Source: K189A clade bacterium (GTDB lineage Bacteria; Pseudomonadota; Gammaproteobacteria; Pseudomonadales; Azotimanducaceae). Taken from it: a DNA stretch of 64,000 bases. The stretch lies in assembly GCA_902613475.1 (NCBI GenBank), contig CACMHG010000004.1, forward strand, positions 22,704-86,703. Direction: 5' to 3'. Under the pieces are notes generated by a model, which was not told where the DNA came from, did no database searches, and saw nothing but the letters and a program-made list of their open reading frames with translations. Of this stretch, positions 36,501-44,946 are shown one piece after another. The number at the start of each line of letters is the position of its first letter. Position 1 is the stretch's first letter. The translations under genes were made by a program, and so were the position numbers.

Positions 36501-37538
36501 TTAGAGCATTTCCTCAGCCACCACCTGAAGTGCGGCCGGATCCTGGCAGCCAAGTAGCATGCTAGAAACATGTCCCTTGCTACCCGCGGTCTTCCAGCGC
36601 GCCAGGCGCTCGCGAATTCGCTCTGCCGGACCGACCAAGGCGCAGGCATCGATCAGCTCTTTCGGCACTGCGGCCATGGCTTCGTCTTTTTTACCTGCCA
36701 GATACAGATCCTGAATCTTTACGGCGGCGTCGGGGAAACCCAAGCGCTTGCAGTAATCGTTATAAAAGTTCTTGTCCCGCGCACCCATGCCGCCAATGTA
36801 TAGCGCCATCTGACCACGCACCGGCATCATGCACTGGTCCAAATCGTCGCCCATTACCACGGTCACGAAGGGAGCAATTTCGAATTGCGTGAGGTCTTTG
36901 TCACCAGCCTTGGCAAAACCTTTTTCGATTGGACCTTGAAAGACAGAATATTGGTCAGGATCCATCCAGACAGGAAAAAAGCCATCGGCGACCTCTGCTG
37001 ACGCCGCCACCCCGTTGTCGGTAATGGTTGCCGCATAAATGGGAATATCTTCTTCGCAGTGCAAAATACTCTTTAAAGGCTTACCAAGCCCCGTCGCACC
37101 CTCACCGGTATAGGGCAGGTTGTACATACTGCCCTCGAAGGTTAGTTCGCCTTCCCGAGCAAAAATATTCTTCATGATCTGAATGTATTCACGTAAACGG
37201 CTCACTGGCTTGCCGTAGGGCACCCCGTGCCAACCTTCAACCACCTGGGGTCCGGAAGCACCAAGGCCACAAATAAAGCGGCCGCCGGAAAGTTCTGCCA
37301 GGCTCATAGCGGTCATGGCCGCCATGGCCGGTGAGCGCGCAGGCATTTGCATGATGGCGGTGCCCACCTTGAGGCGTTCGGTCTGAGCCAAAATCCAGGC
37401 CGCAGGCGTGACCGCGTCAGAGCCATAGGCTTCCGCTGTCCACAGCGAGTCGTAGCCCAGACTCTCGGCATGCTTGATGGCGTCCATCGCAATGTTGAAT
37501 TTACGACCCGAATATCCGGCTAATATTCCCAGCTTCAT
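36501..37538 (-). CDS. LLM-class oxidoreductase (TIGR03559-like)
   Basis: 345 residues. YDSLWTAEAYGSDAVTPAAWILAQTERLKVGTAIMQMPARSP is the barrel opening; RFICGLGASGPQVVEGWHG and PIYAATITDNGVAASAEVADGFFPVWM are further landmarks. The group is abundant in actinobacteria and in some marine gammaproteobacteria and is usually called F420-dependent. AGAGAGG precedes the ATG. A 10-base direct repeat lies directly upstream. Confidence 0.92.
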   Translation of the reverse strand: MKLGILAGYSGRKFNIAMDAIKHAESLGYDSLWTAEAYGSDAVTPAAWILAQTERLKVGTAIMQMPARSPAMAAMTAMSLAELSGGRFICGLGASGPQVVEGWHGVPYGKPVSRLREYIQIMKNIFAREGELTFEGSMYNLPYTGEGATGLGKPLKSILHCEEDIPIYAATITDNGVAASAEVADGFFPVWMDPDQYSVFQGPIEKGFAKAGDKDLTQFEIAPFVTVVMGDDLDQCMMPVRGQMALYIGGMGARDKNFYNDYCKRLGFPDAAVKIQDLYLAGKKDEAMAAVPKELIDACALVGPAERIRERLARWKTAGSKGHVSSMLLGCQDPAALQVVAEEML

Positions 37539-37551
37539 AGTGACCTCTCTT

Positions 37552-37589
37552 GTTTTTGATCCTTTGTTTTTAAAACGATGTTTTTGATC
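37552..37589. repeat. Two direct copies of GTTTTTGATC
   Basis: 10-base direct repeats at 37552-37561 and 37580-37589 in the 83-base gap upstream of the LLM gene (transcribed leftward). Start-to-start distance is 28 bases. A possible binding-site pair; could also be chance in an A/T-rich spacer. Confidence 0.5.
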
Positions 37590-37621
37590 AGTAGTTTTCG
37601 ACTTTTGCTCGCAGCGCGCCT

Positions 37622-37909
37622 TTATTGACTCGCGTGACGCTCGCCCAAGTACTGCATGATGTCCAGGGACTCATACATCCACTCGATTTGGGTTCCTGCA
37701 TCCGTTGACCGCTCGATGCGCAGGCATGGCACGGTCGTTTTTCCGCCGCCCTGCAGCAACTCTCTGAACGCCTCGGCATCTGTGTGCACATCCCGAAGCG
37801 GGAGCTCCATACCCAGCTGCTCGACGTAGGCGCGAACCCGAAAACAAAACCCGCAGGTATCGGATTTAAACAACTGATATTGCTCGCTCAATTTCTCGCT
37901 CCCTCTCAT
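37622..37909 (-). CDS. Glutaredoxin-like protein
   Basis: 95 residues from the ATG at 37909. A TTG at 37891 with AGGGAG seven bases upstream is an equally good start; the frame is open to 38005. YQLFKSDTCGFCFRVRAYVEQLGMELPLRDV has the C-x-x-C active site, and TTVPCLRI has the conserved cis-Pro (T-V-P). The small thioredoxin-fold protein reduces disulfides with glutathione or carries an Fe-S cluster. It is divergent from a DsbA-like gene. Confidence 0.87.
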   Translation of the reverse strand: MRGSEKLSEQYQLFKSDTCGFCFRVRAYVEQLGMELPLRDVHTDAEAFRELLQGGGKTTVPCLRIERSTDAGTQIEWMYESLDIMQYLGERHASQ

Positions 37910-38029
37910 AGCGTCCGTCTCGATCGCCATCATGGTAACCCTAGCCTGAAAATCGGCAAGCGGTGACCTAGCCTTCGCGGAACAGTAGACTGAGGATTCG
38001 AACATATCTGATGTGAAGGGATAGTAAAG

Positions 38030-38734
38030 ATGGCAGCAGCGAAGAAGCGTTCAGCCGATAAAGTACAGCTCACCCGCAACCTGATTCTGGGATTTCTGGG
38101 TCTGTTGGTTCTCGGATTTGTGACGACCACATTCTATTTTGGTTCCGGACTTTCTCAGAATTCAGTGCCTCAGGCAGGCACCGATTATGAGGTCATCGAC
38201 GGGGTCGAGCTGACGCAGCCAGCTCGAAGTCTGGTCGTGGAGGAGTATTTTTCTTACGGCTGCATTCACTGCAAGAACTTTGATCCAGAGCTGGAGGAAT
38301 GGTTAACCACGCTTCCTGACGATGTCAGATTTGAGCGTAAACCCACCGCATTCTCTCGAACCTGGAGCATTCTGGCACAGGCCTACTATGCACTGGAAAA
38401 AGCCGAAGCGCTGGAAGGAAATCATGAGCAGCTCTTCAAGGGCATTCACAATGGCGGGCGTATGTTTAACAGCGGACAAGACATCGCCGATTATCTCGAC
38501 TCGCAATCACTGCCTGCTCGGGAGTTTATGCGCGCCTTCGATAGCAGGGACGTTTCACGACGACTCAATCGAGCCGCTGAAGATACGCGCCGGTCAGGTA
38601 TCCGAGCGGTGCCAACCATGGTCGTTGCGGGCAAATACCGGGTCGGCATGAACCAAGGTGCACAGCGCGCCCTCGAAGTGACCGAGTACCTTCTTGAGCA
38701 GGAGCGCGTGCTGATCCAGGGGCAGTCTGGCTAG
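38030..38734 (+). CDS. Membrane-anchored DsbA-like thiol oxidoreductase
   Basis: 234 residues, starting after AAGGGATAG. One N-terminal membrane helix (LILGFLGLLVLGFVTTTFYF) follows a Lys-rich start, leaving the domain in the periplasm. The active site is C-I-H-C in YFSYGCIHCKNFDP and the cis-Pro loop is IRAVPTMVV. The helical insertion typical of DsbA lies between them. Likely makes or rearranges disulfides in exported proteins. It is convergent with the TonB receptor gene, with a hairpin at their junction. Confidence 0.9.
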   Translation: MAAAKKRSADKVQLTRNLILGFLGLLVLGFVTTTFYFGSGLSQNSVPQAGTDYEVIDGVELTQPARSLVVEEYFSYGCIHCKNFDPELEEWLTTLPDDVRFERKPTAFSRTWSILAQAYYALEKAEALEGNHEQLFKGIHNGGRMFNSGQDIADYLDSQSLPAREFMRAFDSRDVSRRLNRAAEDTRRSGIRAVPTMVVAGKYRVGMNQGAQRALEVTEYLLEQERVLIQGQSG

Positions 38735-38740
38735 ACTGCC
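38721..38740. terminator. Hairpin at the convergent gene junction
   Basis: Perfect 8-bp stem GGCAGTCT/AGACTGCC with loop GGCT. It spans the stop codon of the DsbA-like gene and lies five bases from the stop of the TonB receptor gene. No T run on either side, so it is terminator-like but could work only with Rho or as a 3-prime end stabiliser. Confidence 0.5.
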
Positions 38741-38744
38741 GGCA

Positions 38745-40838
38745 TTAAAAACTGGTTTTCGCGGTCATACCAAACTGACGTGGCGCACCAAGCTGTGTCC
38801 AACGAGTGGCGGTATAGCCGTCTCGTGGGTCATTAGGAAAGCTGAACCCGCGAACGAAGTAATCTTTATCGCCAAGGTTGCGCCCCCATAACGATAGCTC
38901 CCAATTGTCCCTTGAGTAGCGAAGCGCGCTATTAAATAGGGCATAACTCGGTGACTGTTCCGCATGACCGTCGGAAAAGTAGTAATCGTCCTTGCCTTCT
39001 ATACTGATATTCAACTCCAGCGTTTGGGAGAACCGATAATCCGCAGCCAAATAGAACTGATATCCAGGCGCTTGGGCCTGATCCCGACCGTCCAAGTCTT
39101 CCCCCGATCCGTTGACGTAATCCTCAAATTCGGCATCCAACAATCCAACGCTCGCCGTCAGCTGTAATCGATCTGCGGCCTGCAACACCGCTTCAAATTC
39201 CAAACCCTGATTTACGCCCTCGGCACCATTGCCCGTGTAGCCAATAAATTCTGCCGATCCGTCGTTACGCAGCCGGGTAATCGATGTGGCGATTTGAACG
39301 TCTTGTCGCTGCATGCGAAAGATTGTTGCAGACAAGGCCAGGCGGTCATCCATTAGCCTACCCTTGAAGCCTGCTTCCATATTCCAGAGTGACTCAGGGT
39401 CAAACTCGCGAAGATCCGCATCCAGGGAACTGCTGGTGTTGAACCCCCCTGCCTTATAGCCACGGGTAAGGCTTATGTAGAGCATGTTTCCCGAAGCCAG
39501 GGAACGCTCTAGCAGCAAGCGCCCTCCGATTAGGTTATCGTCCGGCGCAAACCGCACAGCCTCAGAATCGCTGTAGCTGGATTCGTGCTGCTCGGCGCGC
39601 AGGCCAAGACTGATCCGCCAGCTATCGGAGAGCTTTGTCGCCAACTCCCCGTAAAGGGCAAGGCGATCGATCGCGTAGTCGCTGGTGAACAGTCCGCCGG
39701 CAAAGGTGTAATCACGTGAGAAGTCCACCTCTTTGTCTAGCGCATACACGCCAACCACCCAATCAACGGCACCGGCTGCCAAGCCTTGTCCCGGTGCTGA
39801 GAGCAGCCTCACATCTGCGGTGCGGGTTTCCACGTCGCGTAGATAGAGATCTGTTGAGCTATAGCCAAAGGGATGAAATCCTGAAAAGGTCCAATCCTCG
39901 TCGTAGCCGTAGGCGATATCGCTGTCCACCCAGCCCACGGCTAGTTCACCGACCACTGCAGCGCTCAGGGCCGTGCTGGCGTTAAAGGCCAGATAGGAAG
40001 ACTCCTGGGCATCCCGACCAGGCTCATCCGACCGCGTGTTTCGGTTATTGTCCAGGGAGAAAGCATCGTAGCCATTATCGACATCGACACTGCCTGCTGC
40101 GATCTGCCAGGTGCCCTCGGACAGTTTTCCCTGCACTTTTGCGCGCAGGCTGCGCTCGTCCCTTGAATTAGTGTCGTCGCGATTCAAGTGAATGTTGTCG
40201 ATAAAGCCATCGTCTTGATAAGTACGCGCGCTGATGCGAAAGCCAATGTCTTCGCCGATGGGTCCGGCGAGCACGCCACCGGCACCGCGCGCACTGTAGT
40301 TACCCGCATCAACTTGCAGGGATCCTGAGAGCGTCTCCGTCGCATCCGGCGTCACCACATTGATCAAACCCGCCATGGCATTTGCGCCATAGAGGGTGCC
40401 CTGGGGTCCGCGCAGCACTTCGACCTGCTGCACGTCAAAAAGGGTAGCGGAGCCGCCCAGACCGCTTAAGTCAACCCCGTCGACGATAAGCCCTACGGAT
40501 GGATTCAAGGGCTCGACAAACTGACTGCGCTCACCAATACCGCGAATTTGGAAAAATCGTGCGCGAGAAGCACCACTGGTCAGATTCACGTTGGCAGCGC
40601 GAGACAGCAACTCATCAAGGTGGTTGATCAAGTCGCCATTGGCGTTAGGATCCAGCATCGACACGCTACCCGGCACCTCCGCAGCAGACATGGGTCGAAA
40701 TTCCGCGGTGACCACAACCTCTTCAAGGGCTGGACTTTCGGACTGATCTGCATAGACCTGTGCAGCTAAGCAACCAAATATGGCGGCCCATGTGATGATG
40801 ATTTTGCGGAGGATGGAATGATCTATTATCTGTGGCAT
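38745..40838 (-). CDS. TonB-dependent receptor, probably for thiamine
   Basis: 697 residues. Signal peptide near 10-30, then a TonB box in LEEVVVTAEF. The plug domain has RFFQIRGIGERSQFV and VEVLRGPQGTLYGANAMAGLINVVT. The 22-strand barrel ends in ...LGAPRQFGMTAKTSF with a terminal Phe. A TPP riboswitch lies in the leader, 70 bases upstream of the ATG, so I infer uptake of thiamine or a thiamine derivative across the outer membrane. AGGAG precedes the start. No inner-membrane thiamine carrier (PnuT, ThiBPQ) is adjacent. Confidence 0.92.
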   Translation of the reverse strand: MPQIIDHSILRKIIITWAAIFGCLAAQVYADQSESPALEEVVVTAEFRPMSAAEVPGSVSMLDPNANGDLINHLDELLSRAANVNLTSGASRARFFQIRGIGERSQFVEPLNPSVGLIVDGVDLSGLGGSATLFDVQQVEVLRGPQGTLYGANAMAGLINVVTPDATETLSGSLQVDAGNYSARGAGGVLAGPIGEDIGFRISARTYQDDGFIDNIHLNRDDTNSRDERSLRAKVQGKLSEGTWQIAAGSVDVDNGYDAFSLDNNRNTRSDEPGRDAQESSYLAFNASTALSAAVVGELAVGWVDSDIAYGYDEDWTFSGFHPFGYSSTDLYLRDVETRTADVRLLSAPGQGLAAGAVDWVVGVYALDKEVDFSRDYTFAGGLFTSDYAIDRLALYGELATKLSDSWRISLGLRAEQHESSYSDSEAVRFAPDDNLIGGRLLLERSLASGNMLYISLTRGYKAGGFNTSSSLDADLREFDPESLWNMEAGFKGRLMDDRLALSATIFRMQRQDVQIATSITRLRNDGSAEFIGYTGNGAEGVNQGLEFEAVLQAADRLQLTASVGLLDAEFEDYVNGSGEDLDGRDQAQAPGYQFYLAADYRFSQTLELNISIEGKDDYYFSDGHAEQSPSYALFNSALRYSRDNWELSLWGRNLGDKDYFVRGFSFPNDPRDGYTATRWTQLGAPRQFGMTAKTSF

Positions 40839-40907
40839 CTGAGGACTCCTAAGCTATTGGGGCCCAAGGCAGATGGCGTCTGATTGGCATGCACTTCGCA
40901 GGCCAAG

Positions 40908-41000
40908 GCGCTTTCCTATCCCTACGCCGGTGCTAACCGGATCAGGTTCAAAGGGTCTAGCAGATTCTGCTATCTCAGGCTGTTGCCACCCCTTAGGCGC
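40908..41000 (-). promoter_or_regulatory. TPP (thiamine pyrophosphate) riboswitch
   Basis: On the minus strand all conserved THI-box elements appear in order: P1 left arm GCGCCTA; AGGGGTG; CTGAGA; a P3 hairpin TAGCAG-aat-CTGCTA; ACCCTTTGAACCTGATC; CCGGTTAGCACCGG (P4/P5); CGTAGGGA; then the P1 right arm TAGG and GCGC. It lies directly upstream of the TonB receptor gene. The following hairpin (40884-40906) and the AGGAG near the start, without a T run, favour translational over terminator control. TPP binding is expected to switch the receptor off. Confidence 0.94.
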
Positions 41001-41054
41001 GACTACCATAGAGCGACTTAGATTCGATGTCCAATCAGGGCGAGCAAATAGCAA

Positions 41055-41090
41055 CCAATGGCGAACCAAATTGCAAACCATTGGCGAACC
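41055..41090. repeat. Pair of 13-base direct repeats upstream of the riboswitch
   Basis: CCAATGGCGAACC (41055-41067) and CCATTGGCGAACC (41078-41090) differ at one base and are 23 bases apart, start to start. The 7-base left ends also form an inverted pair. A weaker third copy may begin near 41031. They lie between the barrel-gene stop and the riboswitch, where the TonB receptor promoter should be. Confidence 0.6.
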
Positions 41091-41094
41091 TGTA

Positions 41095-41742
41095 TCAGTC
41101 GAAGCGGTAGCGCAGCCCCAACTCAACTTGATCCCACTCGCTTTCGTGGTGCGCATAGTAGAGTCCAATCGAGACCCGTGATTCAGCCAGCTGATACACA
41201 CCGCCCACGCGATAGCCCAAATCGCGGCTATCCCAATCGAGAAATTGCAGCAGGGCCGAATACTCCCAGGCGTCGCCAATGCGACCGCGCACACCACTTT
41301 CGAAAACCCCGCCTGAATCTTCGAAACCAACGTTGCGGCCATTGAGCAGAGGCAAATCAAGATCGAGACGCCCATAGTTGATGCTAAAAACACCATCAAG
41401 GGTCTGGGTTAACGCCTTTCGCGCCCCCACGCCTATTCGGTAGAACTCGGCATGGGACTTTGGGGCGGTATCCACTTCAGAGGAAATGATTTGCGCAGAC
41501 AAATAAAACGTTTCGCTGACGCTGTAGGTACCCGTCACGCGCAGGCCTAAGCTATCTGCGTCTGCGCTCTCTCCGGACGTACCGGTTAGCTCAACATAAC
41601 GGTAGGAGATATCGTCAGCTATGGCCTGGGAGCTAACGCAGAACACAAACAAGATCAAAACAACGCAGCCCACCCGAGAGATGGTCTGACGGGTAGAACA
41701 TCGAGCAGCCCCAAGCGATTCTGCAAGGAGTTGTAACACCAT
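41095..41742 (-). CDS. Outer-membrane beta-barrel protein
   Basis: 215 residues. Signal peptide near 20-42 (VLILFVFCVSSQAIADD), then alternating hydrophobic beta-strands, ending in VELGLRYRFD with the aromatic-rich terminal strand typical of barrels of 8 to 10 strands. No recognised family name. It lies upstream of the riboswitch and receptor on the same strand but is separated by the presumed promoter. It may have its own role in the outer membrane. Confidence 0.78.
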   Translation of the reverse strand: MVLQLLAESLGAARCSTRQTISRVGCVVLILFVFCVSSQAIADDISYRYVELTGTSGESADADSLGLRVTGTYSVSETFYLSAQIISSEVDTAPKSHAEFYRIGVGARKALTQTLDGVFSINYGRLDLDLPLLNGRNVGFEDSGGVFESGVRGRIGDAWEYSALLQFLDWDSRDLGYRVGGVYQLAESRVSIGLYYAHHESEWDQVELGLRYRFD

Positions 41743-41973
41743 GCCGCCTGACCTTCTTGTACCTATGTGTCGTCACAATTCAGGCATCCGAGTAAGAGCA
41801 TTACTTGACATCACCTAGCGGTCGGTTAACCGGACAAACGGTATCTATCTGGGGAGGCTGGCTGGCGCTACTGATTCTGAGAGGAAAAAGAACGTTGACG
41901 GCATCCACCAAATTTAGCGACCCTTCCGCGATCTATGCGTCTTGCTACAGCAGCTAAATTACAAAGACTCTAA

Positions 41974-44310
41974 ATGGCCAAAAAACCCGCAACCCGCCGT
42001 CGTACCGCCGACACAAAAAAGAAGCCAACAGGCCGAGGTTGGTTGGCAATTTTACGACGCTGGCTGCTCCAGCTTCTTCTGAAAACAGTGCTTTGGGGTG
42101 GCCTCCTGGCCATATTGGTCGGCACTGGCTACCTTTATTACCTCGATCGCAGTATCAGCAAGACCTTCGAGGGCCGACGGTGGTCTGTGCCCGCTCAGAT
42201 TTATGCCCAGCCCGTGGAGCTGTATGCTGGCAAACGCCTCACCAATGCCGAGCTGCAGGTAGAGCTGCAGCGCCTGGGATATCGTCAAACCTCTGACTTA
42301 TCGCAACCGGGTAGCTACCAGCCCATTGCCGGTGGTGTGTCCATTCACCTGCGCGCCTTTGCCTTCATGGATGCGCCCAGGCCGTCCATGCGCATCACCG
42401 TCATGTTCGTCGGCAGCCGCCTGCAGCGTCTCAGCTACGACAATCGGCCCTTGGACTTGGTGCGCCTCGAGCCGGCGGTGATTGGAAGCTTCTTCCCGTC
42501 TCATGGCGAGGACAGAGTCATCCTGACGCCAGATGAGGTGCCCGCACTGCTGGCCAATGGGTTAAAAGCCGTCGAAGACCGATCATTCGACGATCACCAA
42601 GGTTTCAGCGTTGCCGGCATTCTGCGTGCGGCGCTGGTGAATTTACGCAGCGGCGAAGCAAGGCAAGGAGGCAGCACACTTACCCAGCAGCTGGTCAAAA
42701 GCTATTTTTTGACTAACGAGCGTACGATTGAGCGCAAGCTGCGCGAGCTGGCCATGTCGGTCATTTTGGAGCTGCGTTTTTCCAAGGAGGACATTCTTAC
42801 CGCCTACATCAACGAGATTTTTCTTGGTCAGAACGGTGCAAGAGCGATTCACGGTTTCGGGCTAGGCTCACAGTACTATTTCAACAAGCCTTTGAACGAA
42901 CTGCCCGCCCACCAAATTGCCAGTCTCATCAGCATCATTCGAGGGCCGTCCTACTACAACCCATTCCGTCATCCTGAGCGCACAATCCGCCGACGCAACC
43001 GCATACTCGATACTTTCTTGGCGGACGGGCTAATCTCCAACGCAGCGCACCAAGACGCTATCGGCCAATCTCTAGGGGTGGTCGACAGTCCAAACAGTGG
43101 CGGAGCCTACTACCCGGCTTTCATGGATCTTGTGCGAGTGGAGCTGAGCGAGCGTTACTCGGCTGATGATTTGCGCACTCAGGGTCTACGTATCTTTACG
43201 ACGCTGCAGCCGTCGATACAGGCCAACGCGCAGAGGGCCGTGAGCGCGACCTTGCGAAGCATCGAAAACGAGCGCAAACAAGAACCGAACAGCCTGCAGG
43301 CATCCGCGGTTATCACAGACACCCAAACCGGCGAGGTGCTGGCCCTGGTCGGCGGCCGACAGGGCCGGGTAGATGGCTTCAACCGCGCGATCAATGCTCA
43401 GCGACCGGTGGGTTCCGTGATCAAGCCGCTGATTGTCCTCAGCGCCCTGGAGAACGGGTTTGAGTGGTCGAGTGTGGTTGACGATGCTTCGATAACCCTC
43501 ACGCCACCCAACGGTGAACCATGGAGCCCGCGCAACTACGACGGCAAGACTCGCGGGGAACTCCCCATTATCAAGGCGCTGGCTCTATCGCTGAACTTAG
43601 CCATGGTTGATTTAGGCAACCGCGTTGGGATCGGCACCGTGCAGGGTCGCTTTCAAGACCTTGTGGGTTACGCGCCAAAAAACCCGTACCCCTCTTTTTT
43701 TCTGGGTGCAGAACCCATGTCACCTCTGCAGCTGACCGAGCTTTACGGCAACTTTGCCAGCGGTGGTTTTCACACCCCACCCAAGAGCGTGATCGCTGTG
43801 CTGGACGAGCAGGGAGTCCCCGTTTCGCACCACCCCTTTGATGTCACCCAAACCATTGATTTTGCAACGGCAAGTAGTCTCAATGCGGGGCTTCAGCTGG
43901 TGATGCAGCGAGGCACCGGGCGCAGCTCACCTTTTTCTAATCAGGGAGTTGCTGGCAAAACCGGCACCTCGAACGACAATCGCGACAGCTGGTTTGCCGG
44001 TTTCGACAACAGCCGGTTAAGCGTGATCTGGGTGGGCAGGGACGACAACAAGCCGACAGATCTAACGGGTACTTCCGGTGCGATGCGTATTTGGAATGCA
44101 ATCGCCCGCGCTGAAGGTCCAGATCCCCTGTTGCCAGATATCCGCGAAGACTTGGTGGCGATCGAATACGACACCGGACTGCAAGCGACCTCCAAGTGTG
44201 CGGACGTGGTTGTACTACCCATTCGCCAGCCCGATAATTTGCAAATCAAATCCGGCTGCAGTCTAAAACCGAGTTTTGGCGAGCGCCTGCGTGCTATTTT
44301 CAAACCCTAG
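41974..44310 (+). CDS. mrcB: Penicillin-binding protein 1B (bifunctional)
   Basis: 778 residues. Basic cytoplasmic tail, one membrane helix near 35-58, a UB2H regulatory domain (FEGRRWSVPAQIYAQPVELY onward) near 70-150. The GT51 transglycosylase has Glu in AVEDRSFDDHQGFS, GGSTLTQQLVKSYFL and the YINEIFLGQ motif. The transpeptidase has nucleophile Ser in RPVGSVIKPLI, ALSLNLAMV and GKTGTSND. It polymerises and cross-links peptidoglycan. The LpoP-like lipoprotein gene follows 41 bases downstream. Confidence 0.97.
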   Translation: MAKKPATRRRTADTKKKPTGRGWLAILRRWLLQLLLKTVLWGGLLAILVGTGYLYYLDRSISKTFEGRRWSVPAQIYAQPVELYAGKRLTNAELQVELQRLGYRQTSDLSQPGSYQPIAGGVSIHLRAFAFMDAPRPSMRITVMFVGSRLQRLSYDNRPLDLVRLEPAVIGSFFPSHGEDRVILTPDEVPALLANGLKAVEDRSFDDHQGFSVAGILRAALVNLRSGEARQGGSTLTQQLVKSYFLTNERTIERKLRELAMSVILELRFSKEDILTAYINEIFLGQNGARAIHGFGLGSQYYFNKPLNELPAHQIASLISIIRGPSYYNPFRHPERTIRRRNRILDTFLADGLISNAAHQDAIGQSLGVVDSPNSGGAYYPAFMDLVRVELSERYSADDLRTQGLRIFTTLQPSIQANAQRAVSATLRSIENERKQEPNSLQASAVITDTQTGEVLALVGGRQGRVDGFNRAINAQRPVGSVIKPLIVLSALENGFEWSSVVDDASITLTPPNGEPWSPRNYDGKTRGELPIIKALALSLNLAMVDLGNRVGIGTVQGRFQDLVGYAPKNPYPSFFLGAEPMSPLQLTELYGNFASGGFHTPPKSVIAVLDEQGVPVSHHPFDVTQTIDFATASSLNAGLQLVMQRGTGRSSPFSNQGVAGKTGTSNDNRDSWFAGFDNSRLSVIWVGRDDNKPTDLTGTSGAMRIWNAIARAEGPDPLLPDIREDLVAIEYDTGLQATSKCADVVVLPIRQPDNLQIKSGCSLKPSFGERLRAIFKP

Positions 44311-44351
44311 CGGACGCTGAGCCTACCTCAGTGCCCTAGTAAGTCACGACA

Positions 44352-44909
44352 ATGGATGTCCAAATGCCAGCGCGAACTCAATCAATCAGCTCCCACGCAA
44401 ACGCAGGACTCATTTTCTTGATGACCCTGATGTCGGGCTGTGCCAGCACCGGCGGCAACGTGGGTGTTATCGACCGTGAAAAACAAGGCCGGCCACAGCA
44501 AACCGAGCTTCCCCAGACCCAGGACCCCCAGACCAAGGAACCCGGCACTGGAAAAGTCCAGGTGCCGGTAATCGCGCCACCGCGCAGCAGCGCGGCACAA
44601 ACATTGCTGGCCCGAGCAAACACCGCGCTTCGAGACAATGCGCCCGCCACGGCAATCTTGCTACTTGAACGGGCAGTGCGCATTGAACCCAGAGAAGCAC
44701 AGTTATGGATGCGTCTGAGCAAGGCACATCTCGATAAAGGTGAGACCCAGATCGCACTTCAGCATGCTCGTAAGGCTATCGCCCTAGCGGGCACCGATCG
44801 GAACAAGCAGACTGGCGCGTGGCTGCAGCTTGCTAACGTTTACGAGGCCCAAGGACGCGACAGTGATGCGCTGAGCATCCGACAGCGCTATGAACGAGGT
44901 AGCGGATAA
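44352..44909 (+). CDS. lpoP: LpoP-like TPR lipoprotein, PBP1B activator candidate
   Basis: 185 residues. A signal peptide with lipobox LMSGC gives an acylated Cys near residue 29. A Gln/Pro/Thr-rich stretch follows (about 40-75), then TPR repeats from SAAQTLLARANTALRDN to the end. In Pseudomonas the PBP1B activator LpoP is a TPR lipoprotein encoded next to mrcB; the layout here is the same. It probably reaches from the outer membrane through peptidoglycan to stimulate PBP1B. The assignment rests on context and layout, not on a sequence comparison I could run. Confidence 0.75.
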   Translation: MDVQMPARTQSISSHANAGLIFLMTLMSGCASTGGNVGVIDREKQGRPQQTELPQTQDPQTKEPGTGKVQVPVIAPPRSSAAQTLLARANTALRDNAPATAILLLERAVRIEPREAQLWMRLSKAHLDKGETQIALQHARKAIALAGTDRNKQTGAWLQLANVYEAQGRDSDALSIRQRYERGSG

Positions 44910-44946
44910 ACGTTCGGCGCTCCCCGATAATTGATTGAGGAATATT

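Noticed and set aside
41805..41833. TTGACA box as the mrcB promoter
   Set aside because: At 17-base spacing the -10 position reads AACCGG, which is not promoter-like.
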